Shown piece after piece: positions 17,482 through 25,116 of a DNA stretch of 64,000 nucleotides (its first letter is position 1; the number at the start of each line of letters is the position of its first letter). This DNA is from Pseudacidovorax sp. NFM-22 (GTDB lineage: Bacteria > Pseudomonadota > Gammaproteobacteria > Burkholderiales > Burkholderiaceae_C), in the NCBI RefSeq assembly GCF_021401245.1, contig NZ_JACBFY010000004.1:310001-374000 (forward strand), given 5' to 3'. The position numbers and the translations under genes are program-made. The notes under the pieces are model-generated. The model had not been told where the DNA came from. It saw only the letters and a program-made list of their open reading frames with translations, and did no database searches.

Positions 17482-18072
17482 ATGCCCGACAAGATCCTCG
17501 TCCTCTACGGTTCCTACCGTGCCGACCGCATGGGCATCCGCCTGGCGGACTACATCGTGGCCCAGCTCAAGGCCCGAGGGGCGGAGCCCGAGCTCATCGA
17601 TGCACAGGCCGTGGGCCTGCCGATGCTGGACCGCATGTACAAGGAATATCCCAAGGGCCAGGCGCCCGCGGCCATGGAGGCGCTGGCCGGCAAGATCCGC
17701 GACGCCGATGCCTTCGTCTTCGTCACCGGCGAATACAACTGGGGCGTGCAGCCGGGGCTGAAGAACCTCACCGACCACTTCCTGGAGGAATGGTTCTGGC
17801 GGCCGGCGGCCATCGCCAGCTATTCGGCCGGCCGCTTCTCTGGCGTGCGCTCGGGCACGGCCTGGCATTCGATCCTGTCGGAGATGGGCATGGTGGTGAT
17901 CTCCAGCACGCTGGCGGTGGGCCCCATCTCGCAGACGCTGGACGAGGCGGGCGAGCCCACGGGCGATGCCGGCAAGTCGCTGGCCAAGGCCTTTCCGCGC
18001 TGGGCGGACGACCTGGCCTGGTGGACGAATGCGGCGCGGGTGCAGCGGGCGACGCAGGCGCCGCCGTATTGA
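17482..18072 (+). CDS. NAD(P)H-dependent FMN reductase
   Basis: The 196-residue flavodoxin-fold protein starts with an FMN-phosphate loop (ILVLYGSYRADRMG) and has the family motif FVFVTGEYNWGVQPGLKNLTDHF near 75-95. Such enzymes reduce FMN, quinones or azo compounds using NAD(P)H in the cytosol. It follows the lysR gene on the same strand. No monooxygenase partner is adjacent, so its physiological acceptor is open. Confidence 0.9.
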   Translation: MPDKILVLYGSYRADRMGIRLADYIVAQLKARGAEPELIDAQAVGLPMLDRMYKEYPKGQAPAAMEALAGKIRDADAFVFVTGEYNWGVQPGLKNLTDHFLEEWFWRPAAIASYSAGRFSGVRSGTAWHSILSEMGMVVISSTLAVGPISQTLDEAGEPTGDAGKSLAKAFPRWADDLAWWTNAARVQRATQAPPY

Positions 18073-18128
18073 GGCGAGCCGTGATCGTCTCGTTGGCGCA
18101 GGGCTGTTGCCAGGCGATCGGGGTTCGC

Positions 18129-18163
18129 CCCGGCTTCGACAGGCTCAGCCCGAACGGTCGGGG
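18129..18163. repeat. REP-like repeat, family A (copy 1)
   Basis: This single copy contains GCTTCGACAGGCTCAGCCCG and then AACGGT, flanked by CCCCG and CGGGG, so the whole unit can fold into a hairpin. Related copies lie at 29581-29656, 32043-32124 and 34971-35041. The rest of the gap 18073-18257 shows no other feature. Confidence 0.75.
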
Positions 18164-18257
18164 TGCATCAGGCTGAAGTGCCGGGTGGCATCCGCTTGAA
18201 GGCGGGTTGCATCAGCCTGAGCTGCCGGCTTGCATCGACACGAAGCGCTGTGCGGCC

Positions 18258-19802
18258 TTAGCCCACACGGGTCGAGGAACGGCCGCGCCGCAGCAGCGCT
18301 TCCAGTCCCTCGAACAGCAGCTCCGACACCAGCGCCAGCGCCGCCGCCGGCAGGGCGCCGGCCATCAGTAGTGCACGGTCGTTGAGTGCGAGGCCGGTGA
18401 CGATGCGCTCGCCGAAGCCGCCCGCGCCGATGAAGGCCGCGATGGTGGCCGTGCCCACGGCGATGGTGGTGGCGGTGCGCACGCCGGCGATCAGCGTGGG
18501 CAGGGCCAGCGGCAGTTGCACCAGCCGCAGGTTCTGCGCCCCGGTCATGCCCAGGGCGGTGCCGGCCTGGGTGAGGCCCGCGGGCACCTCGGCCAGGCCG
18601 GTGACGGCGTTGCGCATGATCGGCAGCAGCGCATAGAGCGTGAGGGCCACCAGCGCCGGCAGCGTGCCGATGGCGCCCAGCAGCGAGATCAGGATGGCCA
18701 GCAGCGCCAGCGAGGGCACGGTCTGCAGCAGCCCGGTCAGGCCCAGCACCAGCGCCCGCAGCCGCACATGGGCGAACACCGCCATCGCCAGCGGCACGCC
18801 GATCAGCACCGCCAGGCCCACCGACACGGCCACCAGCATCAGGTGCTGGCGCGCGAGGCGGCCCAGGTCGGGCCCGAAGAGCTTGGCGACGAAGCCGCGC
18901 GCGGCCTGCGCGTCCTGGTCAGCGCCGCCCGCGAGGAAGTCGCGTGCGATGTCCGCGAAGCCCACGCCCTGCAGTTCGGCCCGGGCGTTCATGTGGATCA
19001 TGGCGGCCTCGTCGATGCGGCCTTCCAGCTTCTGCAGCGCGGCCCAGGCCGCGGGCAGGCGCTCGGGCAGGTCCAGGCGGTAGAGCAGCACCGCGTCGTA
19101 GCGCGGGAAGTAGTGGCGGTCGTCCTCCAGCACCGTGAGGCCCAGGTGCTCGATCTTGGCGTCGGTGGTGTAGATGTCGATCGCATCCACCTGGCCGGCG
19201 CCGATGGCGTCGTAGGCCAGGCCATGGTCCAGCCCGGTGGGCCGCTGCGGCAGGCCATAGCGCGCCGCCACGCCGCGCCAGCCGTCGGCGCGGCCGATGA
19301 ATTCGTTGGTCAGGCCCAGGCGCAGTTCGGGGTGCTTCGCCAGATCGCCCAGCGTGCGGATGCCCAGGCGCTTGGCCTCGGTGGCGCGCATGGCCAGCGC
19401 ATAGCCGTCGTTGAAGCCCAGCGGCACGGCCATGCCCAGGCCCAGCGGCTGCAGCGCGGCGCGCATCGCGTCGGGCGCGAGCGGCTTGGCGCTCTTGAGG
19501 ATCTCCAGCGCGATGGTGCCGGTGTATTCGGCATAGAGGTCGATGCCGCCCGAGCGCAGCGCCTCGTAGACGATGGCCGTGTTGCCCAGGCCCTGGCGCA
19601 CGGTGGGCGGGCGCTGCAGATGGGGCGCGGCCGTCTGGGCGAGCACCTCGGCCAGGATGTACGACTCGGTGAAGCGCTTGGAGCCGATGCGCAGCTCGCC
19701 CGCCTCGCGTTGCTGCGCCCAGGCGGCCTGCATGGCGAGCAGTGGCAGCAGCAGGAAGGCCAGCCAGAGGCGCAAGCGTGAAGAGCGAGGGGCGGTGGTC
19801 AT
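18258..19802 (-). CDS. Glycine betaine/choline-type ABC transporter: binding protein fused to permease
   Basis: The 514-residue protein has three parts: a signal peptide (about 1-30, ending WAQ), an OpuAC-like substrate-binding domain (about 35-295; LRIGSKRFTESYILAEVLAQ, YAEYTGT, DAIDIYTTDAKI), and a permease domain from about 305 with five to six helices and the coupling segment GMTGAQNLRLVQLPLALPTLIAGVRTATTIAVGTATIAAFIGAGG. The ATG at 19802 is placed by the signal peptide. No ATPase or second permease gene is adjacent on either side, so the partner must be elsewhere. Osmoprotectant uptake is likely by family. Confidence 0.9.
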   Translation of the reverse strand: MTTAPRSSRLRLWLAFLLLPLLAMQAAWAQQREAGELRIGSKRFTESYILAEVLAQTAAPHLQRPPTVRQGLGNTAIVYEALRSGGIDLYAEYTGTIALEILKSAKPLAPDAMRAALQPLGLGMAVPLGFNDGYALAMRATEAKRLGIRTLGDLAKHPELRLGLTNEFIGRADGWRGVAARYGLPQRPTGLDHGLAYDAIGAGQVDAIDIYTTDAKIEHLGLTVLEDDRHYFPRYDAVLLYRLDLPERLPAAWAALQKLEGRIDEAAMIHMNARAELQGVGFADIARDFLAGGADQDAQAARGFVAKLFGPDLGRLARQHLMLVAVSVGLAVLIGVPLAMAVFAHVRLRALVLGLTGLLQTVPSLALLAILISLLGAIGTLPALVALTLYALLPIMRNAVTGLAEVPAGLTQAGTALGMTGAQNLRLVQLPLALPTLIAGVRTATTIAVGTATIAAFIGAGGFGERIVTGLALNDRALLMAGALPAAALALVSELLFEGLEALLRRGRSSTRVG

Positions 19803-19895
19803 CAGGCCAGTATGGCCGGGTCGCGCGGAGGGTGGCAGTGGCCGCGCCGCCGCCCGGGACGTCAGCGGCCGTCGCCTTGCCGCTCTTCGGGTATG

Positions 19896-20020
19896 GCCCC
19901 CTCTCCCCTTGCGGGAGAGGGCTGGGGAGAGGGGGCTGCAGCGGTTGAGATGCCCAGGGTTGCCTGCGCGCGCGCGCTGCCCCCCTCTCCCCAACCCCTC
20001 TCCCGCGAGGGGAGCGGGGC
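19896..20020. repeat. Palindromic repeat, family B (copy 1)
   Basis: Two inverted CT/GA-rich arms (CCCCTCTCCCCTTGCGGGAG... and ...CCCAACCCCTCTCCCGCGAGG) flank a GC-rich spacer. The same paired unit is found at 30716-30796 and 33618-33736. It lies between the ABC fusion gene (start 19802) and the end of the aldolase gene. Confidence 0.75.
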
Positions 20021-20052
20021 TCAGCATGACGCGTGGCCTGGACCGAGACCTG

Positions 20053-20874
20053 TCAGTACGCCGTGCGAACAGGCGCCGCACCCGCCTGCCGCCACCGCGC
20101 CGCGCTCGCATCCAGCGCGCCGCGCAGGGCCACCAGGTCCAGCGCCGTCGCCACGAAGAGTGCGCCCAGTTCCAGGCATTGCCGCGCCCGCGACTCGTCC
20201 ACCATCAGGATGCCGGGCGCCTTGCCCGCCGCGCGGATGCGGCGGATGGCGTCGTCGATGGCGGCATCCACCTCCGGGTGGCGCGGGTTGCCGGCGTGGC
20301 CCATGCTGGCCGAGAGGTCGGCCGGGCCGATGAAGATGCCGTCCACGCCCTCGACCGCGGCGATGGCCTCGATCTGGTCCAGCGCCTCGCGCGTTTCCAC
20401 CTGCACCAGCACGCACAGTTCCTCGTGCGCGCGGGCCACGTAGTCGGTGGTGCGGCCGAAGTTGCTCGCGCGCATGGAGCCGCCCATGCCGCGCAGGCCG
20501 GCCGGCGCATAGCGCGTGGCGGCCACGGCGGCGCGGGCTTCTTCGGCGTTCTGGACGAAGGGCAGCAGCAGGCTCTGCGCGCCCACGTCCAGGTAGCGCT
20601 TGATGAGCACCGGGTCGTTCCACGCGGGGCGCACCACCGGCGCGCAGGGCGCGCAGCCGGCAGCCGGCTGGGCCGCCGTCACGGCCTGCAACTGCTGCAG
20701 CATCAGCGGCACGTCGCTGGGCGTGTGCTCGGTGTCCAGCAGCATCCAATCGAAGCCGGCGCCGGCCACCAGCTCGCTCACGTAGGGCGAAGGCAGGGTG
20801 GACCAGACGCCGATCTGCGGCCGGCCCTCGGCCAGGGCCTTCTTGAAAGGGTTGGGAAGCAGCGCCATCGCCAT
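20053..20874 (-). CDS. hpaI: HpaI/HpcH-family aldolase
   Basis: The 273-residue TIM-barrel class II aldolase has the signature [33 protein letters not shown] (general base H50), R82 in VVRPAWND, the metal-binding glutamate in VQVETREAL, and [14 protein letters not shown]. These match 4-hydroxy-2-oxoheptane-1,7-dioate aldolases, which cleave to pyruvate plus a semialdehyde. Start candidates are ATG 20874 and 20868; the first lies 2 bp after the upstream stop and is preferred. It is the last gene of the overlapping Bug-RidA-amidohydrolase-FAH-HpaH operon, so it acts as the final aldolase of that pathway. Confidence 0.9.
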   Translation of the reverse strand: MAMALLPNPFKKALAEGRPQIGVWSTLPSPYVSELVAGAGFDWMLLDTEHTPSDVPLMLQQLQAVTAAQPAAGCAPCAPVVRPAWNDPVLIKRYLDVGAQSLLLPFVQNAEEARAAVAATRYAPAGLRGMGGSMRASNFGRTTDYVARAHEELCVLVQVETREALDQIEAIAAVEGVDGIFIGPADLSASMGHAGNPRHPEVDAAIDDAIRRIRAAGKAPGILMVDESRARQCLELGALFVATALDLVALRGALDASAARWRQAGAAPVRTAY

Positions 20875-20876
20875 CC

Positions 20877-21695
20877 TCAGCCGAAGTGGCAGGCCACGCT
20901 GCCGAAGTCGCCGTAGTCGGCCACGATGGTGTCGCCCTGCGCCACGTCGATGGGGCGGATGAAGGAGCCGGCCAGCACGACCTCGCCCGCCGCCAGCGTC
21001 ACGCCGTGCCGGTGCAGCCGGTTGGCCAGCCACGCGATGCCATGGCCCGGATGGTTGAGCACGCCGGCAGCCAGGCCGGTCTCTTCCACCTCGCCGTTGC
21101 GGCTGACGATGGCGCCGATGCGGCGCATGTCGATGTTCAGGGCGTCGGGCCGGAAGGGCCGCCCGCCCAGCACGATGGCGGCATTGGCCGCGTTGTCGGC
21201 GATGGTGTCCAGCACGGTGCGGGTGCGGCCGGTGGCCGGGTCCACGCGCTGGATGCGCGCGTCCAGGATCTCCAGCGCCGGCACCACGTAGGCGGTGGCG
21301 TCCAGCACGTCGAAGAGCGTGCAGTCGGGCCCGGTCAGCGGCTTGGCGAGGATGAAGGCCAGCTCGGCCTCGACCTTGAGCTGCAGAAAGCGCCCGGCCG
21401 GGATGGTGGCGCCATCACGGTAGAACATGTCGTCCAGCAGCACGCCGAAGTCGGGCTCGTCGATGCGTACGGCCCGCTGCATGGCCTTGGAGGTCAGGCC
21501 GATCTTGTGACCCTTGACCGTGCGGCCGGCTTGCTGCTTGAGCGCCATCCACGCGGCCTGGATGGCATAGGCGTCGTCCGTGGTCATGCCGGGATGGGCC
21601 AGCGACAGCTGGCCGCAGGGCACGCGGCTGCGCTCGGCTTCCTCCAGGCGTGCGGCGGCCTCGCGGCAGGCCTCGGGGCTGAGGGTGGTGCTCAT
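20877..21695 (-). CDS. hpaH: 2-oxo-hept-4-ene-1,7-dioate hydratase-like protein
   Basis: The 272-residue protein is an FAH-superfamily hydratase. [13 protein letters not shown] lies near 60-72, the metal-binding glutamates are in [10 protein letters not shown] near 107-116, and the C terminus carries [28 protein letters not shown]. The pattern is that of HpaH/HpcG and MhpD hydratases, which add water to 2-oxo-enoic acids to make the aldolase substrate. Its ATG overlaps the FAH-type gene's stop by 4 bp and hpaI follows immediately. The ring-cleavage product feeding it is not identifiable here. Confidence 0.9.
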   Translation of the reverse strand: MSTTLSPEACREAAARLEEAERSRVPCGQLSLAHPGMTTDDAYAIQAAWMALKQQAGRTVKGHKIGLTSKAMQRAVRIDEPDFGVLLDDMFYRDGATIPAGRFLQLKVEAELAFILAKPLTGPDCTLFDVLDATAYVVPALEILDARIQRVDPATGRTRTVLDTIADNAANAAIVLGGRPFRPDALNIDMRRIGAIVSRNGEVEETGLAAGVLNHPGHGIAWLANRLHRHGVTLAAGEVVLAGSFIRPIDVAQGDTIVADYGDFGSVACHFG

Positions 21696-22567
21696 CGCGG
21701 CTCGGCTTCCACCACGTTGCGCAACACGCCGACGCCGGTGACCTCGACCTCCACCACGTCGCCCGGCTGCAGGAAGCGCGGCGGGTCGAAGCGGATGCCG
21801 GCGCCGATGGGCGTGCCGGTGGCGATCACGTCGCCGGGCAGCAGCGGCGTGAAGGTGGACAGGTAGTGCACCAGGTAGGCGAAGTCGAACATCAGGTGCT
21901 CGGTCGTGTCGTCCTGCCGCGCTTCGCCGTTCACACGGGTCTGCACGCGCAGGTTGCCGAAGCCGGCCGGGTACTCGTCGGCCGTGACCAGCCAGGGACC
22001 GATGGAACCCGAGCGGAACCAGTTCTTGCCCTGCGTGACGTTGAACTTGGCATGGTGCACCCAGTCGCGGAGGGTGCCTTCGTTGATGCAGGTGAGGCCG
22101 GCGATGTGGTCCAGCGCAGACTCGCGCGCGATGCGCCGTCCGCCCTGGCCGATCACGATGCCGATCTCGCCTTCGTAGTCCAGCTGCTGCGACTCGGCCG
22201 GCTGCAGCAGCGCCTCGCCGTGGCCGCAGAAGGAGTCGGGCACGCGCATGAAGATGCTCGGATAGCGCGGCAGGTCGCTGCCGTCCTTGTACTCGGCATT
22301 GCGGTGCGCGTAGTTGACGCCGATGCAGAAGATGCGGCGCGGTTCGCGTACCGGCAGATCGAGTTGCACGTCGGCCAGCGCATGGTCGGCATTGGCGCCG
22401 GCCCAGGCCTCGCGGGCCTGGGCCATGGCGGCCTCGCCGCCGGCCAGCAGTTCGCGCACGCCAGCAAGGGTGGGCAGGCGGCGGCCCAGGTCGATCACGC
22501 CGTGGCCGGATGCATCGAGGGCGCCCCAGCCGGCGCGGCCCTGGTGGGTAAAGCTCAGCAGCTTCAT
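21692..22567 (-). CDS. Fumarylacetoacetate hydrolase-family protein
   Basis: The 291-residue FAH-fold protein has FCIGVNYAHRNAEYK, the metal-binding YEGEIGIVIG, TGKNWFR-type LTCINEGTLRDW and LLPGDVIATGTPIGAG motifs. It resembles HpaG/HpcE-like isomerase/decarboxylases and acylpyruvate hydrolases. It overlaps both neighbours by 4 bp (ATGA arrangement), so it is translated with the amidohydrolase and hydratase genes. In this context it probably acts on a 2-oxo-dienoate or acylpyruvate intermediate upstream of HpaH. The exact reaction is unknown. Confidence 0.9.
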   Translation of the reverse strand: MKLLSFTHQGRAGWGALDASGHGVIDLGRRLPTLAGVRELLAGGEAAMAQAREAWAGANADHALADVQLDLPVREPRRIFCIGVNYAHRNAEYKDGSDLPRYPSIFMRVPDSFCGHGEALLQPAESQQLDYEGEIGIVIGQGGRRIARESALDHIAGLTCINEGTLRDWVHHAKFNVTQGKNWFRSGSIGPWLVTADEYPAGFGNLRVQTRVNGEARQDDTTEHLMFDFAYLVHYLSTFTPLLPGDVIATGTPIGAGIRFDPPRFLQPGDVVEVEVTGVGVLRNVVEAEPR

Positions 22568-23466
22568 GCGGCCACCTCCGCGTGGGCGTCGAAGCCGAAG
22601 AAGGCGGCGGCGTTGTCCACCAGGATGCGGCGCAGCATGGCCTCGTCGGGCACGAAGCGGGTCAGCAGGTCGAGCAGGGCGCCCTCGTTGGGGGGCTGCT
22701 TGAGCGAGATGGGATGCGGCCAGTCGCTGCCCCACACGCAGCGATCCGGCGCGGCGTCGATCAGGCGGCGCGCCAGCGGCACCACGTCGTCCCACGGCTC
22801 GCCGCTGTGCGAGAGCTTTTCGGAGAGCGACAGCATCACCCAGAAGTTGCCGCGCTGGAACAGCTCCAGCAGGCAGCGCAGGCTGGCATCGGACTCGCCG
22901 GCAGCCGGGTCGGCGCGGCCCATGTGGTCCACCAGCACCGGCACGTCCAGATGGGCGAAGGCCTTCATCTGCTCGGCCACGCCCTTGGGCTCGGGCTGCA
23001 CCTTCACGTACCAACCCAGCTCGCGAACGCGGCCCAGGGCGCGGTCCATCTCGGCGGGGCCGAAACTGATGCCCAGGCCGCCGCGGGTGAAGCGGGCGCC
23101 GCGCACGCCGGCGTCGTGCAGCTGCTGCAGGTAGGCGTCGTCGCGCTCGATCAGCACGGCCGCATTGGCGCAGCCCATGTAGCGGCGCGGGCCGTCGCCG
23201 TTGAGGCCGGCCAGCGCATCGAGCACCACCTGGTGGTCGGCGCCGTAGGTGGTGGCCTGCACGATCACGCCGCGCTGGATGCCCAGCGTGGCATGCAGGC
23301 GCTGGGCCACCTGCCAGGTGGCGGTGGGCATCTCGTAGGCGGCGCCGGGGCGCACGGGGTAGCGCTCGGGCGGGCCGAAGACGTGGAACTGGCTGTCGCA
23401 GGCCAGCGGCGGCAGCGGCTTGGCCGGCGCGCGCGGATGGGGGTCGAAGGGCAGGTAGTCGGGCAT
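22564..23466 (-). CDS. Amidohydrolase-2 family protein (2-pyrone-4,6-dicarboxylate lactonase-like)
   Basis: The 300-residue TIM-barrel hydrolase has LACDSQFHVFGPPERYPVRPGAAY near 20-45 (this group has a single metal or no HxH pair), VLVDHMGRADP near 175 and CVWGSDWPHP near 245. The pattern is that of the LigI group, which hydrolyses 2-pyrone-4,6-dicarboxylate and related lactones. Its ATG at 23466 is preferred because it sits right before the conserved DYLPFDPHPRAPAKPLPP lead. It overlaps the FAH-type gene by 4 bp. A lactone from an aromatic ring is a likely substrate, but this is not proven. Confidence 0.85.
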   Translation of the reverse strand: MPDYLPFDPHPRAPAKPLPPLACDSQFHVFGPPERYPVRPGAAYEMPTATWQVAQRLHATLGIQRGVIVQATTYGADHQVVLDALAGLNGDGPRRYMGCANAAVLIERDDAYLQQLHDAGVRGARFTRGGLGISFGPAEMDRALGRVRELGWYVKVQPEPKGVAEQMKAFAHLDVPVLVDHMGRADPAAGESDASLRCLLELFQRGNFWVMLSLSEKLSHSGEPWDDVVPLARRLIDAAPDRCVWGSDWPHPISLKQPPNEGALLDLLTRFVPDEAMLRRILVDNAAAFFGFDAHAEVAA

Positions 23467-23483
23467 GGGGGCAGTCGGGCGGA

Positions 23484-23891
23484 TCAGGCGATGTAGGCGG
23501 TGAAGACGCACTCGATGAGCTTGCCCATGTCGAGTTCGGGTGCGTGGATGGCATGGCGCGCAGGGCGCGTGGCGGCGTCGGGGAACATCTCCAGCCAGGG
23601 CACGTTGAGGGCGGGCCGCTGGCTGCGGTCCTTCATCCACACCGTGACCTTGACCACGTCGGCCGTGCTGCCGCCGGCGGCCTCGACGATGCGGCGCAGG
23701 TTGTCCAGCATGTGGCGGCACTGGGCCTCGATGCCTTCGGCGACCTGGCCGGTGGCCGGGTCGGTGCCCAGCACGCTGCCGCTTTCGACCAGCGGGCCGA
23801 TGCGGCAGGCGGCGGGAATCGGGTTCTTGTGGCTGAAGCCGCCCACGTAGACGGCGGTGCGGCCGGCGGGCGCGGCGCGCCCCAGGCTCAC
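23484..23891 (-). CDS. RidA/YjgF-family protein with GTG start
   Basis: The 135-residue protein has the RidA fold pattern: GPLVESGSVLGTDPATGQV, AEGIEAQCRHMLDNLRRIVEAAGGSTADVVKVTVWM, then NVPWLEMFPDAATRPARHAIHAPEL and IECVFTAYIA. The start is read as GTG at 23891, which overlaps the TGA stop of the upstream Bug gene in a GTGA junction; no in-frame ATG lies between that stop and the conserved core. RidA proteins deaminate reactive imine/enamine intermediates, and members inside catabolic operons often have specialised hydrolytic roles. Its job here is not known. Confidence 0.85.
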   Translation of the reverse strand: MSLGRAAPAGRTAVYVGGFSHKNPIPAACRIGPLVESGSVLGTDPATGQVAEGIEAQCRHMLDNLRRIVEAAGGSTADVVKVTVWMKDRSQRPALNVPWLEMFPDAATRPARHAIHAPELDMGKLIECVFTAYIA

Positions 23892-24883
23892 TGGGCCGTG
23901 ATGTTGGCCTGCTTGATGATGGGGATCCATCGCTTGTCTTCCTTGTCGAGGAACTGGGTGAATTCGGCGGGTGTCATCGCGCGGGCCTGCGAGCCCAGCA
24001 CGTTGAAGCGCTCCTGCACGGCCTTGTCGGCCAGGATCTTCTGCAGCGCCTGCGAGAGCTTCTGCACGATGGCGTCGGGCGTGCCCTTGGGCGCCATCAG
24101 GCCGGTGAAGGTCTCGGTGCTGAAGTCCTTGAAGCCGGACTCCTGCAGCGTGGGCACGTCGGGCAGCTGCGGCAGGCGCTGCGGCGAGGTGACGGCCAGC
24201 GGCCGCGTGCGGCCCTGCTGGATGAAGGGCTGGGCCACCGACACCTGGTCGAAGTTGAAATCCACTTGGCCGCCCAGCAGGTCGGTGGTGGCGGGGGCGT
24301 TGCCCTTGTAGTGCACGGTGACCCAATGGGCGCCGCTTTCGCGCTGCAGGTATTCGCTGACGAGGTGGTTCTGCGTGCCGGCGCCCGGCGAGGCCATGGT
24401 GAGCTTGTTGCCGGGCTTCTTGCCGGCATCGATCAGCTCGCCGATGGTCTTGTACGGCGTCGAGGGGCTGACCTGCAGCACCAGCGGCGTGAACGAGACC
24501 GAGCTCACCGGTACGAAGTCGCGCCGCCATTCGTAGGCGTCGCGCTTGAAGATGGTGGGCGAGAACAGCAGCGGCCCGTTGGCCGTCATGAAGAAGGTGT
24601 AGCCATCGGGCGCCGCCTTGGCGACGTACTCGCCGGCGATCAGCCCGCCCGCGCCGGGCTTGTTGTCCACCAGGAAGGGCTGCTTGAACTGGGCCTGCAA
24701 CTGGTCGCTGATGATGCGCGCGGCCCCGTCCACGTTGCCGCCGGGCGGGTAGGGCAGCACCAGGCGCACGGGCTTGTCGGGCCAGTTGCCCGCGCCTTGC
24801 GCCTGGGCCGCCATGGGGGCGAGGGAAAGAAGGGCGCCGGCGGCCGTGGCCGCGGCCAGGCACAGGGCCTTGGATCGATGCAT
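23888..24883 (-). CDS. Bug-family (TctC-like) periplasmic solute-binding protein
   Basis: The 331-residue protein has a signal peptide (about 1-30, ending AQAQ) and the Bug motifs KPVRLVLPYPPGGNVDGAAR, VDNKPGAGGLIAG and [10 protein letters not shown]. The ATG at 24883 fits the signal peptide. It is the promoter-proximal gene of the aromatic-degradation operon, so it probably captures the carboxylated substrate that the downstream enzymes break down. No TctAB membrane genes are present, as with the other Bug gene in this window. Confidence 0.9.
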   Translation of the reverse strand: MHRSKALCLAAATAAGALLSLAPMAAQAQGAGNWPDKPVRLVLPYPPGGNVDGAARIISDQLQAQFKQPFLVDNKPGAGGLIAGEYVAKAAPDGYTFFMTANGPLLFSPTIFKRDAYEWRRDFVPVSSVSFTPLVLQVSPSTPYKTIGELIDAGKKPGNKLTMASPGAGTQNHLVSEYLQRESGAHWVTVHYKGNAPATTDLLGGQVDFNFDQVSVAQPFIQQGRTRPLAVTSPQRLPQLPDVPTLQESGFKDFSTETFTGLMAPKGTPDAIVQKLSQALQKILADKAVQERFNVLGSQARAMTPAEFTQFLDKEDKRWIPIIKQANITAQ

Positions 24884-24974
24884 GGTGTGTCTCCGTTGGG
24901 CTGCTCGGGCAGCGTTCGCAATGGCCCCACTGTAGGAAGCGATGGCATGAACCTGCAATGCGAACATCGCAGAT

Positions 24975-24993
24975 AAGTCCATGATGTGGACTT
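24975..24993. promoter_or_regulatory. Operator candidate AAGTCCA-N5-TGGACTT
   Basis: A perfect 7-bp inverted repeat with a 5-nt centre lies in the 233-bp gap between the divergent Bug operon (start 24883) and the tannase gene (start 25117). Its location and symmetry suit a regulator that serves both units, most simply the IclR-family protein at 27525. A TTCGCA/TGCGAA pair is also present around 24930 and 24958. Confidence 0.5.
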
Positions 24994-25116
24994 TCCTGGA
25001 GGCTGGACTGGCCGCCGGCCGGGGGTCGTGGCTACGATCCATCGGCAAGCCGCAGGTGGTCGCGCCTTCGCCCTGCAGGCCTGCGACCGAGCAAGAGAGA
25101 CAACAAGGAGACACGC

